NCBI GenBank assembly: GCA_964491605.1
Contig: CAZBGY010000001.1
Span: 1 to 64,000 of the forward strand
Reading direction: 5' to 3'
Source: DRYS01 sp964491605
GTDB lineage: Archaea; Thermoproteota; CALKCG01; B24; DRYS01
Length of the DNA stretch: 64,000 bases
Part shown: one piece after another, positions 43,788 to 52,782 of the stretch
How the letters are laid out: each line of letters opens with the position of its first letter
Numbering within the stretch: the stretch's first letter is position 1
Position numbers and translations under genes: made by a program
Notes under the pieces: model-generated
What the model saw: the letters and a program-made list of their open reading frames with translations, nothing else
Databases searched by the model: none
Told to the model about the DNA's origin: nothing

Positions 43788-45097
43788 ATCCTCTTAAAGC
43801 CCTTGTGGTTAAGGAGTTCAAAGACTTGTTGAGGGAGCCTCAAATTCTTCTAGGTATAATACTAGCTCCCATACTGATGCTAGGTATAATGGGCGTTATC
43901 CTCTCAACAGCCTTCTCATCCGTTAGGGAGGCTGCAGCCGGGAGGGTATCCTTAGCCGTATTAGATCTAGATAAAAGTGTATATTCATCAGTTCTCATCG
44001 ATATGTTGAGATTTACGAATGCATCGATCTACACCGTAGATTCTAGGAGTATAGATGAAGCAATAGTCGAAGCTGCGTCGAGGAATCTAAAGCTTCTCTT
44101 AGTTATACCCAGCGGATTCAGCGAGAATATAACTTTAGGCGTTAAAGCTAGGCTTCAAGTATACTCTGCTATCGAAGGCTTCTCTCTATCATCAACGATA
44201 CCGTCGTCAGCTATCCAAGCATACATCGTAAGCTACGAGCATATACTAGTATACGATCTACTACGGAGGATAGCACCTAGCATCGACCCGAGTTTCGTAT
44301 TGGATCCTATAAGCTTAGATGAATATACTGTTCTACGCGGGTCTATCATAAAGATTCCACCGGCAGCGGTATTTCAGAGGCTCTTCGGTCAAAGCCTTAT
44401 GCTTCCATTCTCGATGTTCATGGTGGTGGTGGTAGCTATGCAGATAGCAGCCACTAGCATGGCTAAGGAGAAGGAGGGTAAGACGCTAGAGGTTCTACTC
44501 ACATTACCTGTTAAACGTATATACATCCTCATGGGTAAGCTTGCGGGATCGATACTGATAGCTATCATAGGTTCGATCTCGTATCTCTCTGGCTTCGCTA
44601 TATACATAGGCTCCTTCTCACTTATCCCTGTAGAAGAGCTGGTAGGGTTGGATTTACCAATGGAATCTATCAAGATAATGGAGATACCGCTCCAAGGCTA
44701 CATAATTATGGGTATTCTACTAGTCTTATCGCTTATAGCGTTCCTCTCGATAGCTATAGGCTTATCAGCTCTAGCAGATGATGTTCGAAGTGCTCAAAGC
44801 CTCCTAGGTTTAGTATTCATACCTTTAGTAATACCCTTTATGTTTTCGATTTTCGCCGATATAAATTCCCTCCCAATCGCCTTAAGGATTATGGTATACG
44901 CTATACCGTTATCCTACCCTATACTATCTATAAACTCGATAATATCCGGGGATTACCTTACGCCATCGTTAGGTATAGCGTACCTATCGATCTTCACTAT
45001 CGTTATCTTGTATATATTTGCGTGGTTCTTCGGAAGTGAGAAGATACTTACAGCCAAAATTAGGTTTATGAGGAAACCTAAAGTTAGCGATATTTAG
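43784..45097 (+). CDS. ABC-2 type transporter permease (NatB-like)
   Basis: 437 residues. One N-terminal membrane segment (LLGIILAPILMLGIMGVIL, about 22-40) is followed by a large extracytoplasmic domain of about 170 residues with an NIT sequon, then a conserved region MAKEKEGKTLEVLLTLPVKR (about 225-244) at the entry to five or so C-terminal helices. It is translationally coupled to the ATPase gene. Confidence 0.92.
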   Translation: MNPLKALVVKEFKDLLREPQILLGIILAPILMLGIMGVILSTAFSSVREAAAGRVSLAVLDLDKSVYSSVLIDMLRFTNASIYTVDSRSIDEAIVEAASRNLKLLLVIPSGFSENITLGVKARLQVYSAIEGFSLSSTIPSSAIQAYIVSYEHILVYDLLRRIAPSIDPSFVLDPISLDEYTVLRGSIIKIPPAAVFQRLFGQSLMLPFSMFMVVVVAMQIAATSMAKEKEGKTLEVLLTLPVKRIYILMGKLAGSILIAIIGSISYLSGFAIYIGSFSLIPVEELVGLDLPMESIKIMEIPLQGYIIMGILLVLSLIAFLSIAIGLSALADDVRSAQSLLGLVFIPLVIPFMFSIFADINSLPIALRIMVYAIPLSYPILSINSIISGDYLTPSLGIAYLSIFTIVILYIFAWFFGSEKILTAKIRFMRKPKVSDI

Positions 45098-45132
45098 AGG
45101 AGACTCGAAAGCTTCGATAAAGCTCCTCTAGG

Positions 45133-45921
45133 TTGAATCCTGGCATGGCTTCGGCTTTCGTAAACCCTAGATTCGAAGATATCGTAGAGCTATTCAGGAG
45201 AAGTCTAGCTGAAGGTATGGTTATGATCCTAGTTGGTGAGTGCAGCGTAGAATATAAGGGTAGGGGTGTTGCAAGCCTAGAATCCGGTTCGCGTATAGTT
45301 ATAACTAAACCAGACGGCTCCCTGCTCATACATGCAGCGACTAGCGTAGAACCTGTAAACTGGCAGCCTCCAGGATCGAAGCTGGAGGTCCGCATCGAAG
45401 ACGATAATCTAGTCCTATCATCTACTAGGAAAGCACCCTACGAGAATGTAACAGCCCGCTTCATATCCATATCACTAGTAGCGGTATGTAAGCTTGAAAT
45501 CAAACCTAGATTCAAAGTCGAGATAGGCGAGGAAGCTATACGGGAAGCGGTATTAGCCGAGCCAAGCCTAATAGAGGATGGATTCAAACCTATATCTATA
45601 GAGAAACCGGTGGAGGCTGGGTTCATAGATCTATACGGTCTAGATAGGGATGGTAGATTGGTGGTAGTAGAGCTTAAAAGAGTGAAAGCCGATGTAGAAG
45701 CCGTAGAACAGCTTAAAACCTATATGGACTCGCTTACCGATAGTTACGGATCGGTAAGAGGCATACTAGCCGCTCCATCGATAACCTATAAAGCATATAT
45801 GAAGCTGAAGGAGTTCGGGCTAGAATACAGGAAGATCGATATAGCTAAATGCATATCGATCCTAACATCGAGAAGAAGGCAGCAGAGAAAGCTGGGGGAA
45901 TACTACGGAGATAAAAGTTAA
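45133..45921 (+). CDS. nucS: Endonuclease NucS/EndoMS
   Basis: 262 residues. The N-terminal DNA-binding domain includes EPVNWQPPGS; the C-terminal RecB-like nuclease domain has EPSLIEDGF, GFIDLYGLDRDGRLVVVELKR (catalytic Asp and ExK, about 180-200) and AVEQLKTYMDSL. The enzyme cuts both strands at mismatches or flaps in archaea and actinobacteria lacking MutS-MutL. It starts 36 bp after the permease gene; the two are probably unrelated in function. Confidence 0.93.
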   Translation: MNPGMASAFVNPRFEDIVELFRRSLAEGMVMILVGECSVEYKGRGVASLESGSRIVITKPDGSLLIHAATSVEPVNWQPPGSKLEVRIEDDNLVLSSTRKAPYENVTARFISISLVAVCKLEIKPRFKVEIGEEAIREAVLAEPSLIEDGFKPISIEKPVEAGFIDLYGLDRDGRLVVVELKRVKADVEAVEQLKTYMDSLTDSYGSVRGILAAPSITYKAYMKLKEFGLEYRKIDIAKCISILTSRRRQQRKLGEYYGDKS

Positions 45922-45954
45922 AATTATCGGAGAGTAAGTAAATCTGTGAAGGAA

Positions 45955-46032
45955 GGACCCGTAGCGCAGTCAGGATAGCGCGGCAGCCTCCTAAGCTGTC
46001 GGTCGTGGGTTCGAATCCCACCGGGTCCGCCA
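45955..46032 (+). tRNA. tRNA-Arg(CCT), CCA encoded
   Basis: 78 nt including CCA: GGACCCG/CGGGTCC acceptor, anticodon stem GCAGC/GCTGT, loop CTCCTAA (anticodon CCT, T33), T arm GTGGG-TTCGAAT-CCCAC. It is nearly identical in its outer arms to the tRNA-Arg at 61897. Confidence 0.95.
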
Positions 46033-46213
46033 TTAAACCCGGAGGAAAAGTTGAGTAAAACTAATCCCTCTCGGAGAAGAGAGTTCTAGGATCGTTCTCT
46101 TCTACTAGAAATTTAAGGGTAGCTTATTTACACTTAGTCCATTGTTTTAAGGATTACGTATACGTATCCAGATTATGGATGGAACTTAAACCATTACATG
46201 GTTTCGGCAGAGC

Positions 46214-47245
46214 TTAAGCTAGTTTCTCCCCGCAGTTTAGGCAGAATTTAGCTTCGGATGGTATATCGCTTCCGCATTTAGGGCATTTCCTAGTAGGTTG
46301 TTGCTGTAATGAGCTTCCGCAATTTATACAGAATTTAGCTCCCGCTGGGTTTGTCGTACCACATTTGGGGCATACCTGTCCAGGCTGCATAGGTGATCCA
46401 CAGTTCATACAGAATCTAGCTGTCTGCGGATTCTGGTATCCGCATTTAGGGCATTGTATCATAGGCTGAGTTTGAGGTTGAGGCTGCTGGAATAGTGGGG
46501 GTATTATAGCTATTCCTGCTCCGACAGCTGCACCTGGGCTTTGGGATAAACTTTCAGCTGCCTTCTGAACTGTCTGCATCCTTAAGACTTCATCCGCCGA
46601 TACACCTGTTCTTAGGAAGAATATTCTATCCCTCCATTCCGGAGTCGTATCTATACCTTCAAATTTAACGTCTATAAGCTCTAACCCTATCCTTCTGAAC
46701 GGCTCGTATAATATATTTCTAGCTAGAAGGCTTGTTTCATCGAGTTTCCCGTAGACTTCTACTAGCGAGTATTGACTTAAATTATCGATGAGCCTCTCGT
46801 TGAAGTATCCTCTAAGGAATTCTTGAAGCCTATCCGTCGTGTACGCATTTTGCCCTCCGATAACCTCGTTAACAAATAGGTTAGGCTCCTCCACTCTGAA
46901 CCAGAAGCTTCCATAGAATTTAAGCGGTGCAAGCTCTTTAGTCTGACCCTGCGCTCCGAATCTACCTTGAAACTGCTTCAAAGATATAAATATAACTGTA
47001 GCTCTGAACGGGACTCTATCAAAGCCGGCTACCCTCGATAGTATACCCGTGAGTAGCGGTAGATTCGCTGTCGTAAGTACATGCCTCCCAGCTCTGAATA
47101 CATCATAAGCCTTCCCATCCCTGAAGAAGACTGCAGCCTCATATTCGTGGACGATAAGGTTATCACCCCAGGTTATCTCCTCGCTCGGATACCTCCAAAC
47201 TATATCCCCCTCTCTAGCTCCGATCCATTCGATAACCTTCGGCAT
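46214..47245 (-). CDS. SPFH-domain protein with three C-terminal zinc ribbons
   Basis: 343 residues. The N-terminal 215 residues are an SPFH/band 7-type domain of the YdjI 'virion core' class (VIEWIGAREGDIVWRYPSEE, EYEAAVFFRDGKAYDVFRAGRH, LKFYGSFWFRVEEPNLFVNE). A Pro/Gln-rich linker and then three near-identical zinc ribbons follow, each CPKCG-x10-CxNCG (about 265-343). SPFH proteins organise membrane microdomains. The start ATG directly abuts the stop of the coiled-coil gene upstream (TAAATG), so the three minus-strand genes form one operon. Confidence 0.88.
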   Translation of the reverse strand: MPKVIEWIGAREGDIVWRYPSEEITWGDNLIVHEYEAAVFFRDGKAYDVFRAGRHVLTTANLPLLTGILSRVAGFDRVPFRATVIFISLKQFQGRFGAQGQTKELAPLKFYGSFWFRVEEPNLFVNEVIGGQNAYTTDRLQEFLRGYFNERLIDNLSQYSLVEVYGKLDETSLLARNILYEPFRRIGLELIDVKFEGIDTTPEWRDRIFFLRTGVSADEVLRMQTVQKAAESLSQSPGAAVGAGIAIIPPLFQQPQPQTQPMIQCPKCGYQNPQTARFCMNCGSPMQPGQVCPKCGTTNPAGAKFCINCGSSLQQQPTRKCPKCGSDIPSEAKFCLNCGEKLA

Positions 47246-47782
47246 TTATCCTACCACCCCTCTCAATACATCTATTCTCCTATCGATAAGGGAATCGAGT
47301 TCATCTATCTTAGATATCAAGCCGTCTATAATCCTTCTCCACTCATCGCTCCCAGGCTCTGATGCCGTTAAGGATCTTACATCAGATTTAATCGATTCAG
47401 CTTTCTCGATCAACCCTAGATCGTATTCGATTATAGATTCAATCTTATCCTCCTTAACCTTCACGGCGTCAAACAAGCCTGCATAGCCTGCTACAGCCCT
47501 ATCTATACGCTGAGTAACCCTATCGAGACGATATGATAGTGTATCTATCCTCCAAGAATCTTCACCCGAAATCTTCCTAGCTACGGCTGGGTTTGATAAG
47601 CTCCTCCTCAAAATATTCTTAGCATCCCTCAACCTAGCCGCAACCTCCATCCTAACAAGCCTATCGCTCTCCCTCCTAACCTCCTTCTCCTTATACCCTC
47701 GATAACCTGGTATGTAGCTGAGGATCCTCTCTGTAAGGCTTATCTCTCTCTTCACTTTATCGATACGTTCCTCTACGCTCAC
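47246..47782 (-). CDS. Coiled-coil protein of the IPGYRGYKEKE type
   Basis: 178 residues from a GTG at 47782 that overlaps the previous gene's TGA (GTGA); a longer frame to 47914 lies inside that gene and is rejected. It is almost all helical and strongly charged: VSVEERIDKVKREISLTERILSYI, the hallmark IPGYRGYKEKEVRRESDRLVR (about 25-45), and heptad-like helices to the end (DGLISKIDELDSLIDRRIDVL). I recall such proteins in archaea and Chloroflexi but know no function. PspA/IM30-like behaviour is possible (inference). Confidence 0.75.
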   Translation of the reverse strand: MSVEERIDKVKREISLTERILSYIPGYRGYKEKEVRRESDRLVRMEVAARLRDAKNILRRSLSNPAVARKISGEDSWRIDTLSYRLDRVTQRIDRAVAGYAGLFDAVKVKEDKIESIIEYDLGLIEKAESIKSDVRSLTASEPGSDEWRRIIDGLISKIDELDSLIDRRIDVLRGVVG

Positions 47783-48126
47783 CTCATCCTCCCCCAGTAA
47801 GCTGAGAATCCTATAAGGACTAGTACCACCAGTAGTATGCCTACGATCGTCAGCGGATGTACCAACGGGTATGTAACCGAGGATAAAGCTAAAGCTACCA
47901 TAACCAAACCCCAATATAGATAGAATAACCGATCCCTCTTAAACCATAACGCATAGAGGACCGTATATACGCCTAGAGGACCTAAAACCCAGAATACGAT
48001 ATCTACCATATCGAACGCTAAAACGCCTACGCTATAAACGGTAAAAGCTACCCCTATCGAAGATACAATAACCGCGAGAGCTCCGACGGCGTATTCAAAC
48101 TTTCTAAACCTATGGTTACCGCTCAT
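47779..48126 (-). CDS. Four-helix membrane protein
   Basis: 115 residues with about four hydrophobic segments (VGALAVIVSSIGVAFTVYSV, VDIVFWVLGPLGVYTVLYAL, LYWGLVMVALALSSV, TIVGILLVVLVLIGFSAYW). It is the first gene of the three-gene SPFH operon and overlaps the coiled-coil gene. The family is unknown. Confidence 0.7.
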   Translation of the reverse strand: MSGNHRFRKFEYAVGALAVIVSSIGVAFTVYSVGVLAFDMVDIVFWVLGPLGVYTVLYALWFKRDRLFYLYWGLVMVALALSSVTYPLVHPLTIVGILLVVLVLIGFSAYWGRMR

Positions 48127-48205
48127 ACAGCTAATAGGTAAACATATTGAGTATATAAGATTATTTGTAATCTTTAAATCCCTAACAAGTATAGTATAGG
48201 GGCGA

Positions 48206-48823
48206 GTGGTAAGATTGCCGATCCTAGGTGGAATCGCGAAGAAGCTTACACCGCCTAAGATCAGGTTAACCCTGAAACTCGGTAAGGACTACTATGCGCT
48301 TGGAGAGAATCTAGAAGGTGAGCTACAGTTATCCTCCGACGAAGAAGTTGACGTCGAAGAGATTAGATGCGAGCTCACATGCGTCGAAGCCGTTAAAACT
48401 GTACGGTATGTAGAAGCTAGAGTTGGAAGATCAGGGTCTCCAGTTATGGTTCCCACCGAAACCTGGCAATCCGCTACCCTCTACTCAACTAAGATCGTGT
48501 TAAGCGGCCCTACACATATCAGTAAAGGCTTTACGGATAGTTACCGATTCAAGGTAAGCATACCTATAACATTGAAGCCGACATATAAGGGAGTTGATAG
48601 GAGGGTTACATGGACGATTAAAGGTGTAGCCGCTGTTGAAAATAGACCTGACGCTACGAGTAATACCGTAGAACTTCAGATAATCCAACCAGCCGCTCCG
48701 CCAGTGGTTAAAGAGAAGGAGATAGTGCGCGAGATAGTCGTAGCTCCATGCAAATACTGCGGAACACTATTCCCGGTTACAGAGACTACATGTCCCAACT
48801 GCGGTGCTAAGAGAACAGGTTAA
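48206..48823 (+). CDS. Spo0M/arrestin-like protein with C-terminal zinc ribbon
   Basis: 205 residues. The first 160 form a beta-rich arrestin-like fold as in Spo0M: IRLTLKLGKDYYALGENLEGELQLSSDEEV, EIRCELTCVEAV, YRFKVSIPITLKPTYKGVDRRVTWTIKGVAAVENRPD. A linker and a zinc ribbon CKYCGTLFPVTETTCPNCG (about 181-199) follow. It diverges from the SPFH operon 79 bp away; both sides carry zinc ribbons. The start is GTG 48206. Confidence 0.82.
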   Translation: MVRLPILGGIAKKLTPPKIRLTLKLGKDYYALGENLEGELQLSSDEEVDVEEIRCELTCVEAVKTVRYVEARVGRSGSPVMVPTETWQSATLYSTKIVLSGPTHISKGFTDSYRFKVSIPITLKPTYKGVDRRVTWTIKGVAAVENRPDATSNTVELQIIQPAAPPVVKEKEIVREIVVAPCKYCGTLFPVTETTCPNCGAKRTG

Positions 48824-49072
48824 ACGGTCGTAACGTGAAGCGTAGGGATACCCCTCCAATTTTCTCCAAGAACTGAGTAACCCCAGCTTAAATCCCGCTC
48901 ATAAACTGGGAATCATCTAAATGGCATATTTAGACCTAGGGATACTTAAGAAATCTAAGAAAAATGCTGGTAGCTTAAAAGAGGCTTATTTGAAGCTTCT
49001 TTTCAGCATCGGCGAATAGAAAGGTCCCAGAAATAGAAGAAGAGTGATTTCAGATTGATTATTTAGAAGGTA
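48824..49072. other. Spacer with a possible 32-codon frame
   Basis: The only candidate is ATG 48921 to TAG 49019, reading MAYLDLGILKKSKKNAGS.. to ..LKLLFSIGE, Lys-rich and without a good ribosome-binding site. There is not enough support to call it a gene. Confidence 0.2.
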
Positions 49073-49158
49073 CGCCGGGGGCGGGATTTGAACCCGCGCG
49101 GCGCATATGCGCCACAGGCTTAGCAGGCCTGCACCCTACCAGGCTAGGTGACCCCGGC
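49073..49158 (-). tRNA. tRNA-Ser(GCT)
   Basis: 86 nt on the minus strand: acceptor GCCGGGG/CCCCGGC with discriminator G, anticodon stem CAGGC/GCCTG, loop CTGCTAA (anticodon GCT), a long variable arm built on GGCGCATATGCGCC, and T arm GCGGG-TTCAAAT-CCCGC. CCA is not encoded. A TTTATA-type box lies about 40 bp upstream. Confidence 0.95.
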
Positions 49159-49362
49159 TTTCTATACTCAATACTATCGAAGGCTTACTTTCGTATAAAA
49201 GGTTTAATGCAGGCGGGGATTTCATGGAGCATGGTATCTTCGATTTCACCTACCAATATCTAGTGGTTCTTATCTGAGGGGCATCTGTTTATTAGTTTTT
49301 CTTCTAGTGTATGCTGTGAAATGTTAAACTTTAAATTTTATGTAGTGTTTTCTATGTTTTAG

Positions 49363-50559
49363 GTGTGGGCGTTGATCATGGGTAAAAGTACTATCGCTGT
49401 TTCCATTATAGCCGTTATCTTATCTATTTCATCGATCATGCTATACAATAGGGTTTCTGTTTTAGAGGGTATGTATGAAGCTAAGTCTATGGAGTGTGAT
49501 GAGCTTAGATTTGCATACGCATCGATCCTATCCGAATATGAGTCTATGATTTCGGATTATCTTAAATTGAAATCGAATCACACGATGTTATCCGATCTCT
49601 ATGAGAAGCTCCTCTCAGATTATCAAAACCTCTTATACGATTATCGGAATCTATCTTCAGATTACCTAGAGCTTACGAAGACTCTCGTCTCGCTTAATAT
49701 GAGTTATAGGATCCTATACGATGAGTACAACGTTACTAGAAATAATCTTTCCCGTCTTCTCGATGATTACGAGGGGTTGAAGCATATGTATAGCGATCTA
49801 TTCCGCGATTATACTTCGCTGCTTGAGGAATATAGCATTTTAAGAACGAGTTACGAATCTCTAAAAGCTAGATTATCAACCGGAGTTTTCGAATCATTTG
49901 TTAGAGATTATTTAAAGCTTATAGATGAGGTTAACATACATGCTATCCATCCCAAGAGGGAGGATTTACTTCTCATAACACCTTATGATGATAGGGTTAG
50001 GAGCCTCATGCTACAGGTTACCGGTGGATGGAGCGGCTACTTCGATCTAAATGAAATATCTATGGAGGTGAAATCACTATTCGATTGGGTTAAAGGTAAT
50101 GTGAGGTATAGGAGTGATGGTCTCTATCCACTACTTCCCTCTGATCCGAGCTTCCCACCGATATACATCTCAGATATGTGGCAGTATCCTAATCAGACGT
50201 TAACTGTTAGGGAGGGTGATTGCGATGATCAAGCAATCCTGTTAGCTAGTATGCTTTCAGCTTATTTCCAAGGAAGGATTAGGGTTGAATGTATAATCGT
50301 CACCGATCATATGGCCGTCTATACACCTTTCGAGGGTGGGAGGATAATGATACTTGATCCGGCCACAGGGTATTATACTGGTAGTCCTGGTATGCCTAGC
50401 TTCGCCGATGTAAGGATGGAGGTTTACCGTTGGATAAGTAGGCTTGAAGATATGTTCGGTAAGAGAATCGATGTCAAATGGGTATTCTCTGATAGGATCT
50501 TGAAGTTATTCTATAATACTGAAAGCTTCATCGAATGGATATACGAAACGACACGGTAA
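49363..50559 (+). CDS. Membrane-anchored coiled-coil transglutaminase-like protein
   Basis: 398 residues. The N-terminal membrane anchor (STIAVSIIAVILSISSIMLY, about 9-28) is followed by a 140-residue coiled coil with recurring S/D-D-Y-x-x-L units (YLKLKS, LLSDYQNLLYDYRNLSSDYLELT), then a transglutaminase-like domain. Its Cys, His and Asp are visible in REGDCDDQAILLASMLSAY, VTDHMAVYTP and MILDPATG. It is likely extracytoplasmic and peptidase- or crosslinking-like. The start may be ATG 49378 (MGKSTIAV). A TATA-like CTTTAAATTTT lies about 30 bp upstream. Confidence 0.85.
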   Translation: MWALIMGKSTIAVSIIAVILSISSIMLYNRVSVLEGMYEAKSMECDELRFAYASILSEYESMISDYLKLKSNHTMLSDLYEKLLSDYQNLLYDYRNLSSDYLELTKTLVSLNMSYRILYDEYNVTRNNLSRLLDDYEGLKHMYSDLFRDYTSLLEEYSILRTSYESLKARLSTGVFESFVRDYLKLIDEVNIHAIHPKREDLLLITPYDDRVRSLMLQVTGGWSGYFDLNEISMEVKSLFDWVKGNVRYRSDGLYPLLPSDPSFPPIYISDMWQYPNQTLTVREGDCDDQAILLASMLSAYFQGRIRVECIIVTDHMAVYTPFEGGRIMILDPATGYYTGSPGMPSFADVRMEVYRWISRLEDMFGKRIDVKWVFSDRILKLFYNTESFIEWIYETTR

Positions 50560-50561
50560 AG

Positions 50562-50569
50562 TTTATAAG
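50562..50569 (+). promoter_or_regulatory. TATA box upstream of the aRF1 gene
   Basis: TTTATAAG lies about 97 bp before the aRF1 start and about 35 bp before a short upstream frame at 50601, so the transcript would carry a leader of roughly 70 bases. Confidence 0.5.
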
Positions 50570-50600
50570 CTATAGTTTAGCCACTATCCTTGGCAAAGTT

Positions 50601-50636
50601 ATGTCGTTTACCGTTCTCGCGGTCGTTATAGCTTAG
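50601..50636 (+). other. Short upstream open frame before aRF1
   Basis: ATG 50601 opens an 11-residue frame (MSFTVLAVVIA) ending in TAG, placed a few bases after the predicted transcription start and 26 bp before the aRF1 ATG. It could be a leaderless upstream frame that samples termination efficiency, or chance. Confidence 0.25.
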
Positions 50637-50662
50637 CTCCGAGTTGGAGGAGTATCCTAGGT

Positions 50663-51919
50663 ATGGCTAGCATAAAGTCTTATTCGCTCGAGAACTATCG
50701 GTTTAGGAAGCTTCTAGAAGAGCTTAAATCTAAGGTCGGTAGAGGTACCGAGCTTATAAGCCTCTACGTACCTCCAGGTAGACCTATACATGAGGTTATA
50801 AATGGTTTATGGCAAGAGTATAATACAGCTTCTAATATAAAGTCTGATAGGACTAGGAAGAATGTTCAATCTGCTATAGAGCGTGTGATTCAGAGGCTTA
50901 GATACTTTAAGAAGACGCCTGAGAATGGCCTTGTAGTATTCTGCGGAGCTATACCCCAGGATGGGGAGGGAAGCGAGAGGCTTGAAGACTATGTGATAAT
51001 ACCCCCAGAGCCTATCAATGTATCCTATTATGGATGTTCCTCCACATTCTACTTAGACCCTCTATACGAGATTATCAGGGAGAGGGAATCCTACGGTGTC
51101 ATAATCCTAGATTCGAGTGAAGCTAGCTTCGGTATAATCTCTGGTAGAAGGATAGAGCTGGTTAGAGAGATAACTTCAGGTATACCTGGCAAGCATAGAG
51201 CTGGAGGGCAATCTGCACGTAGATTCGAGAGGCTTAGAGAGATGGAGCTTAACGAATTCTTCAGGAGGGTTGCTAAGTATGCAGATGAATTATTCCTAGA
51301 TAGGAGTGATATCAAAGGTATACTCGTAGCAGGGCCTGGACCTACTAAATACGAATTCCTAGATAAGGATTACCTCAACTACATGTTGAAGCAGAAGGTG
51401 GTAGGAGTAATAGATACGGCGTACACCGGTGAGGAAGGTCTACGCGAGGTAGCGAGTAAATCTGTGGATATACTTAGAGGCGTAAGACATATGGATGAGA
51501 AGAGGATCGTGCAGAGATTCTTTAAGGAAGCTACGTTGGGTGGTGGGCTTGCAGCTTACGGGGAGGATGAAGTTAGATCTCTCATGGAACGCGGGATGGT
51601 GGAGACTCTCATAATATCTGAAGGCGTAGATAGGATGAGGGTTACCGTCGAATGCGGTGTCTGCAGTTATACGGATAGACGTACAGTTAGGGCGGTAGAT
51701 CTATTCGCTTTCGAAGCTGAGCTTTCCAGATCCAAATGCCCGTCATGCGGTAATCAATCCTTAAAGATTAAGGAGAAGAAGAATCTCATAGATGATTTTA
51801 TAGAGTTAGCTGAGCGATACAATGTTAACGTAGAATTGATATCTACAGAAACAGAAGAGGGAGAGATGTTCCTTAAAGGTTTCGGTGGTATTGCCGCTCT
51901 ACTAAGGTATAAGGTTTAG
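50663..51919 (+). CDS. prf1: Peptide chain release factor aRF1
   Basis: 418 residues, archaeal/eukaryotic class I release factor. Stop-codon recognition is by ASNIKSDRTRK (NIKS at 58-61), and the peptidyl-tRNA hydrolysis loop is AGGQSARRFER (GGQ at 181-183). The C-terminal domain contains a zinc-type CGVC..CPSCG. One factor reads all three stop codons in archaea. The gene overlaps the convergent NAD kinase by 4 bp. Confidence 0.98.
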   Translation: MASIKSYSLENYRFRKLLEELKSKVGRGTELISLYVPPGRPIHEVINGLWQEYNTASNIKSDRTRKNVQSAIERVIQRLRYFKKTPENGLVVFCGAIPQDGEGSERLEDYVIIPPEPINVSYYGCSSTFYLDPLYEIIRERESYGVIILDSSEASFGIISGRRIELVREITSGIPGKHRAGGQSARRFERLREMELNEFFRRVAKYADELFLDRSDIKGILVAGPGPTKYEFLDKDYLNYMLKQKVVGVIDTAYTGEEGLREVASKSVDILRGVRHMDEKRIVQRFFKEATLGGGLAAYGEDEVRSLMERGMVETLIISEGVDRMRVTVECGVCSYTDRRTVRAVDLFAFEAELSRSKCPSCGNQSLKIKEKKNLIDDFIELAERYNVNVELISTETEEGEMFLKGFGGIAALLRYKV

Positions 51920-52737
51920 GATCTGAATCTAGGATTAATTCTTCTACGCAGCCTCTCTATGAACCCTTCCTTCACTCTCACGAAATCTACTGATTTATCC
52001 GATCCTCTCACCCTCACGCTGAATCCTTCTGGAAGCTTCACCGAAGATATCCCGTCCACCGATACATATAGATCCCCTCTAATAGATCTAAGCTCCACCG
52101 TGGAATACCATGGTGCTACATACGGTTTGAAGCCTGGCGTTAACGGTGATACAGGAGTTAGTATGAATGCCTCCACCCTAGGATCCAGTATGCATCCTCC
52201 ACAGCTTAGAGAATATCCTGTAGAACCTAGCGGTGTAGCTACAAGTATAGCATCTACTCTATCTAAAGCTATAACCTCCCCCTCCACCCTTACCTCTAGA
52301 TCTACAGTCTTTAAAACATCCGTTGCTCCAACCCTAACCTCGTTTAAGGCGTATGGCAGACCGACGTTGTTCTCTAGGAGCTTATAGGATTCCATCCTAT
52401 ACCTACCCTCTAATAGCATATCCACCGCTTCTAAAGCTTCATGTAGATCGCAATCCGCTAGGAATCCTACTAGTCCAGCTCTGATAGCGAATATAGGTTT
52501 AGATAAGCCTGTACTATGTAAGGCTCTTAGGATTGTTCCATCCCCTCCTACCGCTACTAGCAGATCGAATACACACCCCGGATGCCATCTAGTACCTCCG
52601 ATCCTTTCGTATAGTTTATCCTCTACTAGGACGTTCACCCCCCTATCTTCAAGAATCTCCTTAATCTTAGATGATACGGTTAAGGCATCATCTAGATCTA
52701 TGCGTGAGAATAATGCTATGGATTCTATCTTAAGCAA
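51916..52737 (-). CDS. nadK: NAD kinase
   Basis: 273 residues with the NAD kinase motif VAVGGDGTILRALHSTG (about 62-78), IRAGLVGFLADCD, YALNEVRVG (NE motif) and ATPLGSTGYSLSCGG (about 166-180). It phosphorylates NAD to NADP. It is the downstream member of a minus-strand set with the DRTGG protein and acyl-CoA synthetase. Confidence 0.96.
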   Translation of the reverse strand: MLKIESIALFSRIDLDDALTVSSKIKEILEDRGVNVLVEDKLYERIGGTRWHPGCVFDLLVAVGGDGTILRALHSTGLSKPIFAIRAGLVGFLADCDLHEALEAVDMLLEGRYRMESYKLLENNVGLPYALNEVRVGATDVLKTVDLEVRVEGEVIALDRVDAILVATPLGSTGYSLSCGGCILDPRVEAFILTPVSPLTPGFKPYVAPWYSTVELRSIRGDLYVSVDGISSVKLPEGFSVRVRGSDKSVDFVRVKEGFIERLRRRINPRFRS

Positions 52738-52782
52738 GATTCATCATGAAAACTTTAGGGATTCTAAAGGGGATATTAATAT

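Noticed and set aside
47783..47914. Longer N-terminus for the coiled-coil protein
   Set aside because: It overlaps the upstream membrane-protein gene in another frame; the GTGA overlap marks the likely start.
48921..49019. 32-codon open frame
   Set aside because: No good ribosome-binding site, no recognisable pattern, no coupling to a neighbour.
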